NCBI GenBank assembly: GCA_003480425.1
Contig: QUJA01000012.1
Location: 15,356 to 79,355, forward strand
Direction: 5' to 3'
DNA from: Firmicutes bacterium AM31-12AC
GTDB lineage: Bacteria; Bacillota; Clostridia; Lachnospirales; Lachnospiraceae
DNA: 64,000 nucleotides
The translations under genes and the position numbers were made by a program. This document shows, piece by piece, positions 35,991-47,608 of this stretch (positions are counted from its first letter, which is position 1; the number at the start of each line of letters is the position of its first letter). The notes under the pieces are model-generated. The model was not told where the DNA came from. It searched no databases and was given only the letters and a program-made list of their open reading frames with translations.

Positions 35991-37046
35991 ATGAAAGTAG
36001 GAAAACTATCACAAACTGCATGGAATCGTGCAGTGATGAAACAATTATATAAAAAGCAGGAACAAAATTTATTGAAGATATCAGCGGCAGAAAGTTGCAG
36101 TGCCTATGCTGTAGATGATGAACAAGTGCTTATAAAATCGGCGGCATCCACATCAGGTGATACAAAAAAACTAGGGAATTATTCTTTGGCAGCAGCAATC
36201 AATCAGTTGGCATCCAGAGGGGCAAAACCTATAGACGTGCAGATTTTTATTTTGATCTCGGAGCGTATCGGAGAGCAAAAGGTGGCAGGCATGGTACAAG
36301 AAATGGAAGAAATGTGTACCATGATGAATATTGCAATTTCAAATGTTCAGGTAGAGGTGAATCCGGCAGTGACACAGGCAATTGTGCGTGTGGAGACAAT
36401 GGGATTTGCTGAAAAGAGGATACTTAGAAATATCGAAAATATCAAGCCGGAACAAGACATTGTCATGTGCGGTTTTGTGGGATTAGAAGGTACGCTGCGT
36501 ATTTTGGACGAGCAGGAAAAAGAGCTAAAAGGAAGATTTGTTCCGGCATTTTTACGTCAGACCAAAGAACTAGAGTCACAGATGCTCAAGCTTTGGCTAT
36601 TGGAGAATGTTGAAAAAGAAGTGAAAGAGGAAAATATTATTTTATCCGCTGTGCAGCATGTAGGAAGCGGCGGGCTCTTTGCAACTTTATGGGATACAGC
36701 TGAGGTGGCAGGACTTGGGTTGCAGATTGATATGCAGAAGATACAAATCCGACAGGAAACCGTAGAAATTTGTGAATATTATCATTTGAATCCATATAAG
36801 ATGACATCAACAGGAAGTCTTCTGTTTTTCACAGATCAAGGCGAAAAGCTGATTGAGATTTTAGAAAAGAACGGCGCACGAGCCGTTAGGCTTGGGAGTA
36901 CCACCGCAGAGAATGCGAGGGTGATCACAAGCGGAAGTGAAATCAGATACCTGGATCGGCCAACATCGGATGAACTGATGTTATGGAGAAAACAGAAATT
37001 AGAGGAAGGTAAAAATTATGGATACAAAACAGAAATTAAGAAATGA
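35991..37046 (+). CDS. AIR synthase-related protein (PurM/HypE fold)
   Basis: 351 residues. An N-terminal PurM-like ATP-binding half (SAASTSGDTKKLGNYSLAAAIN, ASRGAKPIDVQIFIL) and a C-terminal half with AVQHVGSGGLFATLWDTAEVAGLGL, resembling HypE, ThiL and SelD. The usual metal-binding Asp motif is not well kept, so activity is uncertain. It overlaps the Lrp regulator by 29 bases, so the two are probably linked in amino acid metabolism, which is inference. Confidence 0.75.
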   Translation: MKVGKLSQTAWNRAVMKQLYKKQEQNLLKISAAESCSAYAVDDEQVLIKSAASTSGDTKKLGNYSLAAAINQLASRGAKPIDVQIFILISERIGEQKVAGMVQEMEEMCTMMNIAISNVQVEVNPAVTQAIVRVETMGFAEKRILRNIENIKPEQDIVMCGFVGLEGTLRILDEQEKELKGRFVPAFLRQTKELESQMLKLWLLENVEKEVKEENIILSAVQHVGSGGLFATLWDTAEVAGLGLQIDMQKIQIRQETVEICEYYHLNPYKMTSTGSLLFFTDQGEKLIEILEKNGARAVRLGSTTAENARVITSGSEIRYLDRPTSDELMLWRKQKLEEGKNYGYKTEIKK

Positions 37047-37518
37047 AATTTTGAGAAATTTAGAGAAAAACAGCCGGATTGATCTTGGAGAACTTGCAGT
37101 TCTTATGGGTATGGAAGAAGCAGAGATTGCAAATGAAGTGGCAGAAATGGAAAAAGAAAAAATCATTTGCGGATATCATACAATGATCAATTGGGATAAA
37201 ACCGGGGTGGAAAAAGTGACAGCGTTGATTGAAGTGCGTGTTACACCACAGAGAAATCAGGGATTCGACCGTATTGCGGAACGTATTTACAATTATCCGG
37301 AAGTGAATGCGGTATATTTGATTTCCGGTGCATATGATCTTCTTGTTACATTGGAAGGAAAAACATTGCAGGAAGTATCATTGTTTGTATCAGAGAAGCT
37401 TTCTCCGATTGAACCGGTTATTGGAACAGCAACTCATTTTATTTTGAAAAAATACAAAGACCATGGTACGATCATGTTGCCTAAGAAAGGGTCTGACAGA
37501 ATGGTGGTGACACCATAA
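37018..37518 (+). CDS. Lrp/AsnC family transcriptional regulator
   Basis: 166 residues: N-terminal winged helix (about 5-60, with RIDLGELAVLMGMEEAEIANEV) and the RAM ligand-binding domain (TALIEVRVTPQ, YLISGAYDLLVTLEG). Ribosome site GAGGAAGGT inside the previous gene. It shares its last base with the aminotransferase, so it may control that gene in response to an amino acid. Confidence 0.9.
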   Translation: MDTKQKLRNEILRNLEKNSRIDLGELAVLMGMEEAEIANEVAEMEKEKIICGYHTMINWDKTGVEKVTALIEVRVTPQRNQGFDRIAERIYNYPEVNAVYLISGAYDLLVTLEGKTLQEVSLFVSEKLSPIEPVIGTATHFILKKYKDHGTIMLPKKGSDRMVVTP

Positions 37519-38684
37519 TGAGAAATCCATTATCAAAAAAGATTGTATCAGTACAGCCATCAGGAATCCGAAGATTCTTTGATGTGGCAAATGAAATGGA
37601 AGATGTCATTTCCCTTGGTGTTGGAGAACCGGATTTCGACACTCCATGGAGAATACGTGAAGAAGGAATTTTTTCTCTGGAAAAGGGAAGAACATTTTAT
37701 ACATCTAATGCAGGATTGATGGAGCTTCGTACAGAAATCTGCAAATATCTTGAACGTACGATCCATGTCAATTATGATCCGAAAAAAGAAACACTGATCA
37801 CTGTCGGAGGAAGTGAGGCTATTGATCTGGCACTTCGTTGTATGCTTGATCCGGGAGAAGAAGTATTGCTTCCGCAGCCTAGTTATGTATCTTATCTGCC
37901 ATGTACAATTATGGCGGATGGTGTTCCGGTAATCGTAGAATTAAAGCATGAAAATGAGTTTAAACTGACAGTAGATGATCTGAAAGATAAAGTGACAGAA
38001 AAGACAAAGATTCTGGTCATGCCATTTCCAAATAATCCGACAGGGTCAATTATGACAAAAGAGGATTTGGAGCCAATAGCAAAGTTTGTGGAAGAACATG
38101 ATCTGTTTGTTATTTCAGATGAAATTTATTCGGAATTGAGTTACAAAGGTGACCATGTTTCTATCGCTAGTCTGCCTGGAATGAGAGAGCGAACAATTGT
38201 GATCAATGGATTTTCAAAAGGGTTTGCGATGACAGGATGGCGTCTTGGATATTGCTGTGGTCCGCAGGTGATTTTGAAGCAGATGATCAAATTACATCAA
38301 TTTGCAATTATGTGTGCACCTACAAACAGTCAGTATGCAGCGATTGAAGGATTGCGTCATTGCGGAGATCAAGTAATAGAAATGCGAAAAGCATATAATC
38401 AAAGAAGACGATTTTTGATGCACGAATTCAAACGTATGGGATTGGAGTGCTTTGAACCATTTGGTGCATTCTATGTATTTCCAAGTATCAAAGAGTTCAA
38501 TATGACATCGGAAGAGTTCGCAACTCGTCTGTTATACGAAGAAAAAGTGGCAGTTGTTCCGGGAACAGCATTTGGAGACTGTGGAGAAGGTTTCCTGAGA
38601 ATATCTTATGCATATTCTTTGGAAGATTTAAAGGCTGCATTGGAAAGACTGGAGCATTTTATTGAAAAATTACGAGCAGAATAA
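37518..38684 (+). CDS. PLP-dependent class I/II aminotransferase
   Basis: 388 residues, fold type I. PLP lysine in NGFSKGFAMTGWRLGYCCGP; PNNPTGSIM and the phosphate-binding Ser/Arg residues are present. Near the MalY/AspC-like group Ib used for aromatic or aspartate-type amino acids. The start codon overlaps the stop of the Lrp gene, a common pairing in Clostridia. Confidence 0.9.
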   Translation: MRNPLSKKIVSVQPSGIRRFFDVANEMEDVISLGVGEPDFDTPWRIREEGIFSLEKGRTFYTSNAGLMELRTEICKYLERTIHVNYDPKKETLITVGGSEAIDLALRCMLDPGEEVLLPQPSYVSYLPCTIMADGVPVIVELKHENEFKLTVDDLKDKVTEKTKILVMPFPNNPTGSIMTKEDLEPIAKFVEEHDLFVISDEIYSELSYKGDHVSIASLPGMRERTIVINGFSKGFAMTGWRLGYCCGPQVILKQMIKLHQFAIMCAPTNSQYAAIEGLRHCGDQVIEMRKAYNQRRRFLMHEFKRMGLECFEPFGAFYVFPSIKEFNMTSEEFATRLLYEEKVAVVPGTAFGDCGEGFLRISYAYSLEDLKAALERLEHFIEKLRAE

Positions 38685-38730
38685 AATAAATAATTATTTT
38701 GCTTAGAAAAAACTGTAGTGGAGAAAAAAT

Positions 38731-39228
38731 ATGTTAAATATTGTATTATTGGAGCCTGAGATTCCGGCGAATACAGGAAATATCGGACGTACTTGTGTTG
38801 CAACAAATACAAGACTGCATTTGATCGAACCATTAGGATTCCGTCTTGATGAGAAAGCATTGCGTCGTGCAGGAATGGATTATTGGAAAGATCTTGATGT
38901 TACAACTTATATTGATTATCAGGATTTTCTTGATAAAAATCCGGGAGCAAAGATTTACATGGCAACGACAAAAGCTGAAAAAGTATATACTGATGTAGCA
39001 TATGAAGAAGACTGTTATATTATGTTTGGGAAGGAAAGCGCAGGTATCCCGGAGGAGATTCTTGTTGAAAATCAGGAGAACTGTGTGAGAATTCCAATGG
39101 TAGGAGAGATTCGTTCTTTGAATCTTGGAAATTCAGTTGCAATTATGTTATATGAGGCATTGAGACAAAATCAGTTTGCAGGGATGAATTTGGAAGGACA
39201 TCTTCATCGTTTGGAATGGAATAAATAA
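38731..39228 (+). CDS. trmL: tRNA (cytidine(34)-2'-O)-methyltransferase
   Basis: 165 residues. SPOUT-class knot motifs: EPEIPANTGNIGRTC at the N terminus, IMFGKESAGIPEEI, and IPMVGEIRSLNLGNSVAIMLYEALRQ. Methylates the wobble ribose of tRNA-Leu. Own ribosome site; a terminator follows. Confidence 0.93.
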   Translation: MLNIVLLEPEIPANTGNIGRTCVATNTRLHLIEPLGFRLDEKALRRAGMDYWKDLDVTTYIDYQDFLDKNPGAKIYMATTKAEKVYTDVAYEEDCYIMFGKESAGIPEEILVENQENCVRIPMVGEIRSLNLGNSVAIMLYEALRQNQFAGMNLEGHLHRLEWNK

Positions 39229-39241
39229 AAGAAAAAGAGAG

Positions 39242-39291
39242 AAAAATCCTTTTTAGCGGATACGATGTATTGGCTAAAAAGGATTTTTTTC
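39242..39291 (+). terminator. Terminator after trmL
   Basis: AAAAATCCTTTTTAGC pairs with GCTAAAAAGGATTTTT, followed by more T. Confidence 0.88.
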
Positions 39292-39518
39292 TATTTTAAA
39301 AATCTAAAAATTTTTTAGATAAGGTGGAATAAATATGGAATAAAAAGAGCATAATAAATAAAAGTTGTGCATATTTTACTAAATTGTTTCTATTATTGAC
39401 AAAAAATAAACAATTTATTCACAAAAAAGTTTGAAAAAATCTAAAAGATTTATAGATTTTATACAAAAGATGTGCTAGGATGAGAATATGTACCTTAGGG
39501 AAAGGCGGTGACTAGAAT

Positions 39519-39830
39519 ATGGTAGAAGAAACCATTCAGGTAATCCGGGAGACAGAAGCAAAAGCAGATGCAATAACAAGAGATGCTGAAGTCAAAGGCA
39601 ATCAGATCGTGGACGATGCAGAAAAACAGGCGAAACAACGGAAAGAAGAACAGTTAGCTGTAATGGAAGAGAAGATGCAGAAAGCCATGACAGATGCAAG
39701 AGAAGAAGGAGAACGGGTACAAGCAGAGACGCTGTCAAAGATTGAGAAAGAAGTTGTAGCGTTAAAAGAACTTGCTTCCGTAAAGGAAGAGGAAGCAGTC
39801 AGCCTCGTAATAGCACAATTGGTATCATAA
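39519..39830 (+). CDS. V-type ATPase subunit G/H (stalk)
   Basis: 103 residues, nearly all predicted coiled-coil and rich in Glu, Lys and Ala, as expected for the peripheral stalk partner of subunit E. Starts at ATG 39519 after AAAGGCGGTG. First gene of the V-type operon. The leader upstream (39292-39518) is AT-rich and no promoter stands out. Confidence 0.82.
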   Translation: MVEETIQVIRETEAKADAITRDAEVKGNQIVDDAEKQAKQRKEEQLAVMEEKMQKAMTDAREEGERVQAETLSKIEKEVVALKELASVKEEEAVSLVIAQLVS

Positions 39831-39902
39831 GCTGCGTGTTGCGGGAAGGTAAAAAGGATTACAGTTTGCAGGTAAACTGTAATGAAAAGGAGGGATTGTG
39901 TT

Positions 39903-41915
39903 ATGGCGGTATTGCAGATGCAGCGAATGAGTATCTGCGCGTTGAAGAAGGACCGAAAAGCGATTCTGGAAAAGATTCAGAGCATGGGAGTTATGGAGAT
40001 TAACCATGTGTTGGACGAAGACGAAGATTTCCGCCGGATGGACACTGCAAATGCCAGAAGCAGTTTTGAAAAAGCTGCTAATTCTGCTGACAGAGCTTTG
40101 GAGATATTGAATGAATATGCTCCGGTAAAAACATCGATGCTGTCATCTTTAGAAGGCAAGAAGCTGGTTGATGCAAAAGTACATGAAGAAGTGATTCGAA
40201 AGCGAGAGGAACTGCTTAAAGTGGTGAGTCAGATTCAGGCATTGGATAAGGAAAAAGCAGAGAATAAAGCAGAGATCCTTAAGCTGGAGAATCGGATTGA
40301 GAGCCTTGTCCCATGGCTGAGTCTGGATATCCCGATGAATGCGACAGGAACAAAGAAAACTTCTGTGATTTTAGGAAGTATTCCGGGACTGGCTGATATT
40401 TCTGGAATTTACGAGATTTTGGCAGATGCAGCGCCGGAAGTTGAGGCGGCAGATGCTTATGTGATTTCATCCGGACAGGATATGACTTGTATTGCAGTTA
40501 TCTGTTTAAAACAAGAAGAGCAGAGTATAGAAGAAGCACTTCGAAGTCGAGGATTTTCAAGAATAGCGCAGAGCAGCGCAAAGACTCCGGCAGGGGAAAC
40601 GGAGGAGTTAAAGCAGGCAATTAAAGAAAAAGAGAATCGGATTTCACAAATCGAGCAGGAAGTGATCAGGCTCGCAGAACAAAGAGAAGAGATTTATCTG
40701 CTTGCAGATTATTATCGTGTACGAGCGGAAAAGTACGAAGTATTAGGAGAGATACCACAATCGGCAAATACTTTTGTGCTGAGCGGTTATGTTCCTCATC
40801 GGGATGTAGAAAAGGTGAAACGGGTTCTGGAAAGCAAATATGACTGCGCAATCGATGTAGAGGAGTTAAAAGAAGAGGAAGAACCGCCGGTACTTTTGAA
40901 AAATAATAAATTTTCAGCAAGTGCGGAAGGAGTTTTAGAATCTTTCGGACTTCCGAAAAAAGGTGAGATTGATCCGACAGCGATTATGTCAGTATTTTAT
41001 GTATTTTTATTTGGATTGATGTTATCAGATGCAGCATATGGAGCAATTGTTTCTATTGCCTGTGGTGTATTGATTTTAAAATTCCCGCGTATGTCAGAGG
41101 GAATGAAGAAGTCGATTCAGTTATTTTTCTGGTGCGGATTATCAACATTATTCTGGGGAATCATGTTTGGCGGATATTTCGGAGACGTGATCAACGTTGT
41201 ATCCAGAACATTTTTCGGACATGAAGTGGGAATCAAAGCATTATGGTTTGTTCCACTCAATAATCCAATGAAATTGTTGATTTATTCTATGGTATTTGGA
41301 TTGATCCATTTATTTACAGGATTAGGGATTAAAGGATACATGTGTATCAGAGATAAAAAATATGTAGATTTCTTATGTGACGTAGTATTGTGGTATGTTT
41401 TCTTAATCGGATTGATTTTGTTATTAATTCCGACAGATATTTTTGCATCTATTGCACAGGTTCAGATTACATTTCCGCCGGTTGTCAATGCAATTGCAAA
41501 ATGGGCGTCCATCCTCGGAGCGGTGGGTATTGTGTTGATGTCAGGCAGAGCAAATAAAAATTTTGGACTTCGTATCGCATTAGGAGCATATGATCTGTAC
41601 AATGTGACAGGATGGTTAAGCGACGTGTTATCTTATTCAAGACTTCTGGCACTGGGACTTGCAACAGGTGTTATTGCCCAGGTTGTAAACCAGATGGGAA
41701 GTATGGGAGGAAAAAGCGTATTTGGAGTGATCCTGTTTGTGATCGTATTTATTATCGGACACGTATTTAATATTGCGATCAACTTACTTGGCGCGTATGT
41801 GCACACAAATCGTTTACAGTATGTAGAATTTTTCGGAAAATTCTATGAAGGTGGAGGAAGAGCATTCCATCCATTTAGAGAAAATACAAAGTATGCGGAT
41901 GTTAAGGAGGAATAA
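39903..41915 (+). CDS. ntpI: V-type ATPase subunit I (a-type membrane subunit)
   Basis: 670 residues from ATG 39903, 8 bases after AAAGGAGGGA; ATG 39882 precedes the site. The N-terminal 330 residues are soluble stalk; the C-terminal half has about eight membrane helices including GLMLSDAAYG, LSYSRLLALGLATGVIAQVV (the half-channel Arg) and GHVFNIAINLLGAYVHTNRLQYVEFF. Forms the ion path with subunit K. Confidence 0.94.
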   Translation: MAVLQMQRMSICALKKDRKAILEKIQSMGVMEINHVLDEDEDFRRMDTANARSSFEKAANSADRALEILNEYAPVKTSMLSSLEGKKLVDAKVHEEVIRKREELLKVVSQIQALDKEKAENKAEILKLENRIESLVPWLSLDIPMNATGTKKTSVILGSIPGLADISGIYEILADAAPEVEAADAYVISSGQDMTCIAVICLKQEEQSIEEALRSRGFSRIAQSSAKTPAGETEELKQAIKEKENRISQIEQEVIRLAEQREEIYLLADYYRVRAEKYEVLGEIPQSANTFVLSGYVPHRDVEKVKRVLESKYDCAIDVEELKEEEEPPVLLKNNKFSASAEGVLESFGLPKKGEIDPTAIMSVFYVFLFGLMLSDAAYGAIVSIACGVLILKFPRMSEGMKKSIQLFFWCGLSTLFWGIMFGGYFGDVINVVSRTFFGHEVGIKALWFVPLNNPMKLLIYSMVFGLIHLFTGLGIKGYMCIRDKKYVDFLCDVVLWYVFLIGLILLLIPTDIFASIAQVQITFPPVVNAIAKWASILGAVGIVLMSGRANKNFGLRIALGAYDLYNVTGWLSDVLSYSRLLALGLATGVIAQVVNQMGSMGGKSVFGVILFVIVFIIGHVFNIAINLLGAYVHTNRLQYVEFFGKFYEGGGRAFHPFRENTKYADVKEE

Positions 41916-42398
<483 letters not shown>

Positions 42399-42469
42399 AC
42401 TGAAGGGTTACTTCAGGAGAATGTTATTCGGAGAATGAAGATGAATTGAAATAGAGCGAGGTAAAGAAA

Positions 42470-43062
42470 ATGAGTGGATTAGACAAGATGAAAAGTCAGA
42501 TCCTGGAAGATGCAAACGCACAAGCCGAAGAGAGAATCGCACAAGCAAATGCACAGGCAGAGGAAATACAGGCAAGAGTAAAAGCGGAAGTAGAAGAAGC
42601 ACAGCAGCGAATGGATCAGAAAACAAAAACTGCAGTGAAGAATTATCATGAACGCATTGCCTCCTCTTGTGACATGAAGAGAAAGACGGCCATTTTGAAG
42701 GCAAAACAGGAAATGATCTCCGAAGTGCTTCAAAAGGCATATGAAAAAGTAATGAATCTTTCAGATGCAGATTATTTCGAATTACTTACAAATCTGTTGA
42801 AGACATATGTGCAGTCAGGTGATGGTGAGATTTATTTTTCTGAAAAGATAAGCAGAGAATTCCGGCTTCGTTTGTAGAAGAAACAGAGAAAATCGTAGCA
42901 TCGAAAGGCGGAAAGCTGACATTTGCTTCGGAAACAAAACAGATTGATGGCGGTTTTATTCTGGTATACGGAGGGATTGAAGAGAACTGTACCATACGGG
43001 CAATCTTTGAATCCAAACGTGATGAATGGTCTGACTTGGTGCAAAAAGTAATGTTTGTATAA
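42470..43062 (+). pseudogene. ntpE: V-type ATPase subunit E, split by a single-base frameshift
   Basis: N-terminal coiled-coil in frame 1 (42470-42877: AQAEERIAQANAQAEEIQARV), then the globular C-terminal domain in the -1 frame (IPASFVEETEKIVASKGG, DGGFILVYGGIEENCTIRAIF) to TAA 43060-43062. Adding one G at about 42846 gives EKDKQRIPASFVEE and a protein of about 197 residues. The gene is needed for the peripheral stalk and all its neighbours are intact, so this is very probably a sequence error. Confidence 0.85.
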
Positions 43063-43087
43063 AATAAAGCAGCCGGGAGGATTGAAT

Positions 43088-44059
43088 GTGAATGAATTAG
43101 AATATACCTATGCAGTTGCCAGAATACGTGCGTTGGAGGCATCACTGCTTACAGATTCTGTAATCGACCAGCTCCTTGCATGCAAAGATGAAGCACAGTG
43201 TCTTGGGCTTTTAAGTGAAAAAGGCTGGGGAAATGCTGAGACAGAAAATGATGTGGAAGCAATTTTAAATTGCGAGGAAGAGAAAACATGGCAGGTTATC
43301 CAGGAAGTATCTCCAGATTTAACAGTGTTTGATGTGATGTCTTATCCGAAACTATATCATAACCTAAAAGCAGCGATCAAGGAAGTTTGTACAGAGGTGA
43401 CAAATGAAAAGATTTTTTATGATGACTGCGAGATTCCGGGAAAGGAAATGCTGTCAATTGTAGAGAATAAAGCGTTTGAACGTCTTCCGGGGAATATGGA
43501 GGCGGCTGCAAAAGAGGCTTATGAGACATTGCTTCAGACAAGAGATGGGCAGTTGTGTGATGTAATTGTCGATCGTGCAGCTTTGGAGGCTATTACACAG
43601 GCAGGACATGACGCAAAAGATGAGATTATCCGTGTATATGCTGAGTCAACGGTGGCACTTGCAAATATCAAAATTGCAGTGAGATGTCAGAAGACAGGAA
43701 AATCGCTGGAGTTTATGAAACGTGCTATGGCTCCGTGTGAGAGCATCAATGTGGAACAGCTGGCAAAAGCAGCATTGTCGGGAGCAGATGCATTGCGAGA
43801 ATATTTGAAAGAAACAGTTTATGCAGACGGTGTAGAAGCGTTGGAAGAATCGCCATCGGCATTTGAAAGATGGTGTGATAACCGAATGATCGAGGCAATT
43901 AAGCCACAGAAATATAATGCCTTTTCTGCAGGGCCGCTGGTAGCGTATCTGCTGGCAAGACAAAATGAAATTAAGACGGTGCGGATGATCCTGACAGGAA
44001 AACAAAATGGATTTCCAGACGAGATGATCCGGGAAAGGATAAGGGAGATGTATGTATAA
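43088..44059 (+). CDS. ntpC: V-type ATPase subunit C
   Basis: 323 residues from GTG 43088, 7 bases after GGGAGG. Helical, three-fold pseudo-symmetric subunit linking the rotor ring to the central stalk (d-type). Markers: YTYAVARIRALEASLL at the N terminus, VIVDRAALEAI, and GPLVAYLLARQNEIKTVRMILTGK at the C terminus. Overlaps ntpF by 8 bases. Confidence 0.9.
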   Translation: MNELEYTYAVARIRALEASLLTDSVIDQLLACKDEAQCLGLLSEKGWGNAETENDVEAILNCEEEKTWQVIQEVSPDLTVFDVMSYPKLYHNLKAAIKEVCTEVTNEKIFYDDCEIPGKEMLSIVENKAFERLPGNMEAAAKEAYETLLQTRDGQLCDVIVDRAALEAITQAGHDAKDEIIRVYAESTVALANIKIAVRCQKTGKSLEFMKRAMAPCESINVEQLAKAALSGADALREYLKETVYADGVEALEESPSAFERWCDNRMIEAIKPQKYNAFSAGPLVAYLLARQNEIKTVRMILTGKQNGFPDEMIRERIREMYV

Positions 44060-44372
44060 GATTGCAGTAATCGGAGATTATGACAGCATATATGGATTTG
44101 CAACACTCGGTCTTAGCATCTGTCCTGTCAAGAACCGGGAAGAAGCAAAAGATAAGCTGCGTCAGCTGGCAGATGGAAAATATGGCGTTATCTATATTAC
44201 AGAGGCAGTTGCAGCGCAGTTGACAGATGTGATAGAAGAATATCAGGAACGGACATTTCCAGCGATCATACAAATTCCGGGCGTATCAGGAAATACCGGT
44301 GCCGGTGTGGAAGGCGTAAAGAAGACGGTGGAACAGGCTGTCGGAAGCGATATTTTGTTCTCAGAAGAATAA
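44052..44372 (+). CDS. ntpF: V-type ATPase subunit F
   Basis: 106 residues, small Rossmann-like subunit of the central stalk: KIAVIGDYDSIYGFATLGL and VIYITEAVAAQL, ending in a short helix. Start overlaps ntpC. Confidence 0.92.
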   Translation: MYKIAVIGDYDSIYGFATLGLSICPVKNREEAKDKLRQLADGKYGVIYITEAVAAQLTDVIEEYQERTFPAIIQIPGVSGNTGAGVEGVKKTVEQAVGSDILFSEE

Positions 44373-44404
44373 AACAATAGATAGAAAGCGAGGTAGTTCG
44401 TCAA

Positions 44405-46171
44405 ATGAGTACAGGCGTAATAAAGAAAGTCGCAGGCCCACTTGTTATTGCTTCGGGAATGCGAGATGCGAACATGTTTGACGTCGTTCGTGTTAGTGAA
44501 CAAAGACTGATTGGCGAAATCATAGAGATGCACGGAGACGAGGCATCTATTCAGGTATACGAAGAGACATCAGGACTTGGACCGGGAGAACCGGTAGAAT
44601 CCATGGAAGTGCCGATGTCTGTTGAATTGGGACCTGGATTGATTACCAGCATATATGATGGAATTCAGCGCCCGCTGGATGACATTATGAAAGTATCCGG
44701 AAATAACTTAAAACGTGGTGTAGAGGTTCCATCTCTGAAGAGAAATTTGAAATGGGAATTTGTACCTACTGCAAAAGTTGGAGATGAAGTAGAAGCCGGA
44801 GATGTGATCGGAACAGTGCAGGAGACAATCGTCGTACAGCAGAAGATCATGGTTCCATATGGAATCAAGGGAACCATAAAAGAAATAAAGGCCGGAGAAT
44901 TTACGGTGGAAGAAACAGTGGCTGTTGTAGAGACTGCAGAAGGTGACAAGGAATTGACACTGATGCAGAAATGGCCAGTCCGTAAGGGACGTCCATATAA
45001 AAAGAAATTATCTCCGGATATGCCACTGGTAACAGGACAGCGTGTTATTGATACATTTTTCCCACTTGCAAAAGGTGGAGTTGCTGCCGTACCGGGGCCA
45101 TTTGGAAGTGGTAAAACAGTAATCCAGCATCAGCTTGCAAAATGGGCGGAAGCAGATATCGTTGTTTACATCGGATGTGGAGAGCGTGGCAATGAGATGA
45201 CGGACGTTCTGAATGAATTTCCGGAACTGAAAGATCCAAAGACAGGACAGTCTTTGATGCAGAGAACCGTTCTGATCGCAAATACATCAGACATGCCGGT
45301 TGCAGCACGTGAAGCATCTATTTATACAGGAATTACAATTGCGGAATATTTCCGAGATATGGGATATTCAGTTGCGTTAATGGCAGATTCAACATCACGT
45401 TGGGCAGAGGCACTTCGTGAAATGTCAGGACGTCTGGAAGAGATGCCTGGTGAGGAAGGATACCCGGCTTATCTGGGAAGCCGTCTTGCACAGTTCTATG
45501 AAAGAGCAGGTCATGTGATTTCATTAGGTAAGGAAGAAAGAGAAGGAGCATTGTCTGTAATCGGTGCAGTATCACCTCCGGGTGGAGATATTTCAGAACC
45601 GGTATCACAGGCTACACTTCGAATCGTAAAAGTATTCTGGGGATTGGACTCAGCACTTGCTTATAAGAGACATTTCCCGGCAATCAACTGGCTAAACAGT
45701 TATTCGTTGTATCTTGATAATATGGAAAAATGGTTCAATGAAAAAGTTGAGCCGGACTGGATGGCAAAACGTCAGGAAATGATGACTCTGCTTCAGGAAG
45801 AAGCGGAATTAGACGAAATCGTAAAAATGGTTGGTATGGATGCCTTATCAGCAAGCGACCGTCTGAAGATGGAAGCTGCACGTTCTATCCGAGAAGATTT
45901 CCTGCATCAGAACTCTTTCCATGAAGTAGATACTTATACTTCTTTGGATAAGCAGTATATGATGATGGATCTTGTCCTCGCATATTATGATCAGTCTGTA
46001 GAAGCCTTAGAAAAGGGTGCAAAATTACAGAACTTGATCAATCTGCCTGTACGTGAACAGATTGGCCGATTCAAATATGTGACTGAAGATGAGATTCAGA
46101 AAGAATATGAAAAAGTAAAAGAAGAGTTACACATTGAGATTGCGAATGCATTGGGAAAGGAGGACTTCTAA
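44405..46171 (+). CDS. ntpA: V-type ATPase catalytic subunit A
   Basis: 588 residues. Walker [14 protein letters not shown], the GERGNEM catalytic Glu motif, the A-type specific insertion (about 110-190) and [16 protein letters not shown]. Carries the ATP sites. Directly abuts ntpB. Confidence 0.97.
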   Translation: MSTGVIKKVAGPLVIASGMRDANMFDVVRVSEQRLIGEIIEMHGDEASIQVYEETSGLGPGEPVESMEVPMSVELGPGLITSIYDGIQRPLDDIMKVSGNNLKRGVEVPSLKRNLKWEFVPTAKVGDEVEAGDVIGTVQETIVVQQKIMVPYGIKGTIKEIKAGEFTVEETVAVVETAEGDKELTLMQKWPVRKGRPYKKKLSPDMPLVTGQRVIDTFFPLAKGGVAAVPGPFGSGKTVIQHQLAKWAEADIVVYIGCGERGNEMTDVLNEFPELKDPKTGQSLMQRTVLIANTSDMPVAAREASIYTGITIAEYFRDMGYSVALMADSTSRWAEALREMSGRLEEMPGEEGYPAYLGSRLAQFYERAGHVISLGKEEREGALSVIGAVSPPGGDISEPVSQATLRIVKVFWGLDSALAYKRHFPAINWLNSYSLYLDNMEKWFNEKVEPDWMAKRQEMMTLLQEEAELDEIVKMVGMDALSASDRLKMEAARSIREDFLHQNSFHEVDTYTSLDKQYMMMDLVLAYYDQSVEALEKGAKLQNLINLPVREQIGRFKYVTEDEIQKEYEKVKEELHIEIANALGKEDF

Positions 46172-47542
46172 ATGCCAAAAGAGTATAGAACCATACAGGA
46201 AGTAGCCGGACCACTGATGCTGGTGCGCGATGTGGAAAATGTTACTTATGACGAGCTGGGCGAGATTGAGCTGGCAAGTGGGGAAGTAAGACGTTGTAAA
46301 GTATTGGAAATTAATGGAAGTGATGCTCTGGTGCAGTTATTTGACAGTGCAACAGGTATCAACTTATCGAACAGTAAAGTGCGTTTCCTTGGAAGAAGCA
46401 TGGAACTGGGTGTTTCAGAAGATATGCTTGGACGAGTTTTTGACGGTATGGGACGTCCGATTGATGAAGGACCGGAGATACTTCCGGAAGCTCGTATGGA
46501 CATCAACGGACTGCCAATGAATCCGGCAGCAAGAAGTTATCCGGAAGAATTTATCCAGACAGGAGTATCAGCCATTGATGGATTGAATACACTTGTACGT
46601 GGACAGAAGTTACCAATCTTCTCAGCATCGGGTCTGCCACATGCAAATCTTGCAGCACAGATTGCAAGACAGGCAAAGGTTCGAGGAAAAGATGATAAAT
46701 TCGCCGTTGTATTTGCGGCAATGGGTATTACATTCGAAGAGTCAAACTTCTTTATTGAAAGTTTTAAAGAGACAGGTGCAATAGACCGTACAGTTTTATT
46801 CGTCAATCTTGCAAATGACCCTGCAATTGAGCGTATATCTACACCTCGAGTTGCACTGACGGCAGCAGAGTATCTTGCATTTGAAAAAGATATGCATGTA
46901 CTTGTAATTTTGACAGATATTACAAACTATGCGGATGCACTTCGAGAAGTATCAGCAGCCCGTAAAGAGGTTCCGGGACGTCGAGGATATCCGGGATATA
47001 TGTACACAGACCTTGCTTCTTTGTATGAAAGAGCGGGACGTCAGAATGGTAAAAAAGGAAGTATTACAATGATCCCGATTCTGACAATGCCAGAAGATGA
47101 TAAGACACATCCAATCCCTGACCTGACAGGATATATTACAGAAGGACAGATTATTTTAAGTCGTGATCTGTATCGAAGAGGTGTAACACCACCGATAGAT
47201 GTACTTCCATCATTGTCTCGTCTGAAGGACAAAGGTATCGGCGAAGGTAAGACACGTGCGGATCATGCCAATACAATGAACCAGCTGTTTGCGGCATATG
47301 CACGTGGTAAAGATGCGAAAGAGCTGATGGTAATCCTTGGTGAAGCAGCGTTGACAGAGATTGATTTGTTGTATGCGAAGTTTGCAGATGCATTTGAAAA
47401 AGAATATGTATCACAGGGATACAATACAGATCGAAGTATTGAAGAGACTTTGGAAATTGGATGGAAACTACTTTCCATGCTTCCAAGAACAGAGTTGAAA
47501 CGTATCGATGACAAATATCTCGATGAATATTACGGAAAATAA
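46172..47542 (+). CDS. ntpB: V-type ATPase subunit B
   Basis: 456 residues. Homologous to A but without a P-loop ([18 protein letters not shown] replaces it), as expected for the non-catalytic subunit; [16 protein letters not shown] is conserved. Starts at the base after the ntpA stop. Confidence 0.97.
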   Translation: MPKEYRTIQEVAGPLMLVRDVENVTYDELGEIELASGEVRRCKVLEINGSDALVQLFDSATGINLSNSKVRFLGRSMELGVSEDMLGRVFDGMGRPIDEGPEILPEARMDINGLPMNPAARSYPEEFIQTGVSAIDGLNTLVRGQKLPIFSASGLPHANLAAQIARQAKVRGKDDKFAVVFAAMGITFEESNFFIESFKETGAIDRTVLFVNLANDPAIERISTPRVALTAAEYLAFEKDMHVLVILTDITNYADALREVSAARKEVPGRRGYPGYMYTDLASLYERAGRQNGKKGSITMIPILTMPEDDKTHPIPDLTGYITEGQIILSRDLYRRGVTPPIDVLPSLSRLKDKGIGEGKTRADHANTMNQLFAAYARGKDAKELMVILGEAALTEIDLLYAKFADAFEKEYVSQGYNTDRSIEETLEIGWKLLSMLPRTELKRIDDKYLDEYYGK

Positions 47543-47608
47543 GTTGCTGCAAAAAAGGTGACGAAAAAAGACTCTGAGAAGCATCAAAGGAAAGGTAGGT
47601 GAGGACGC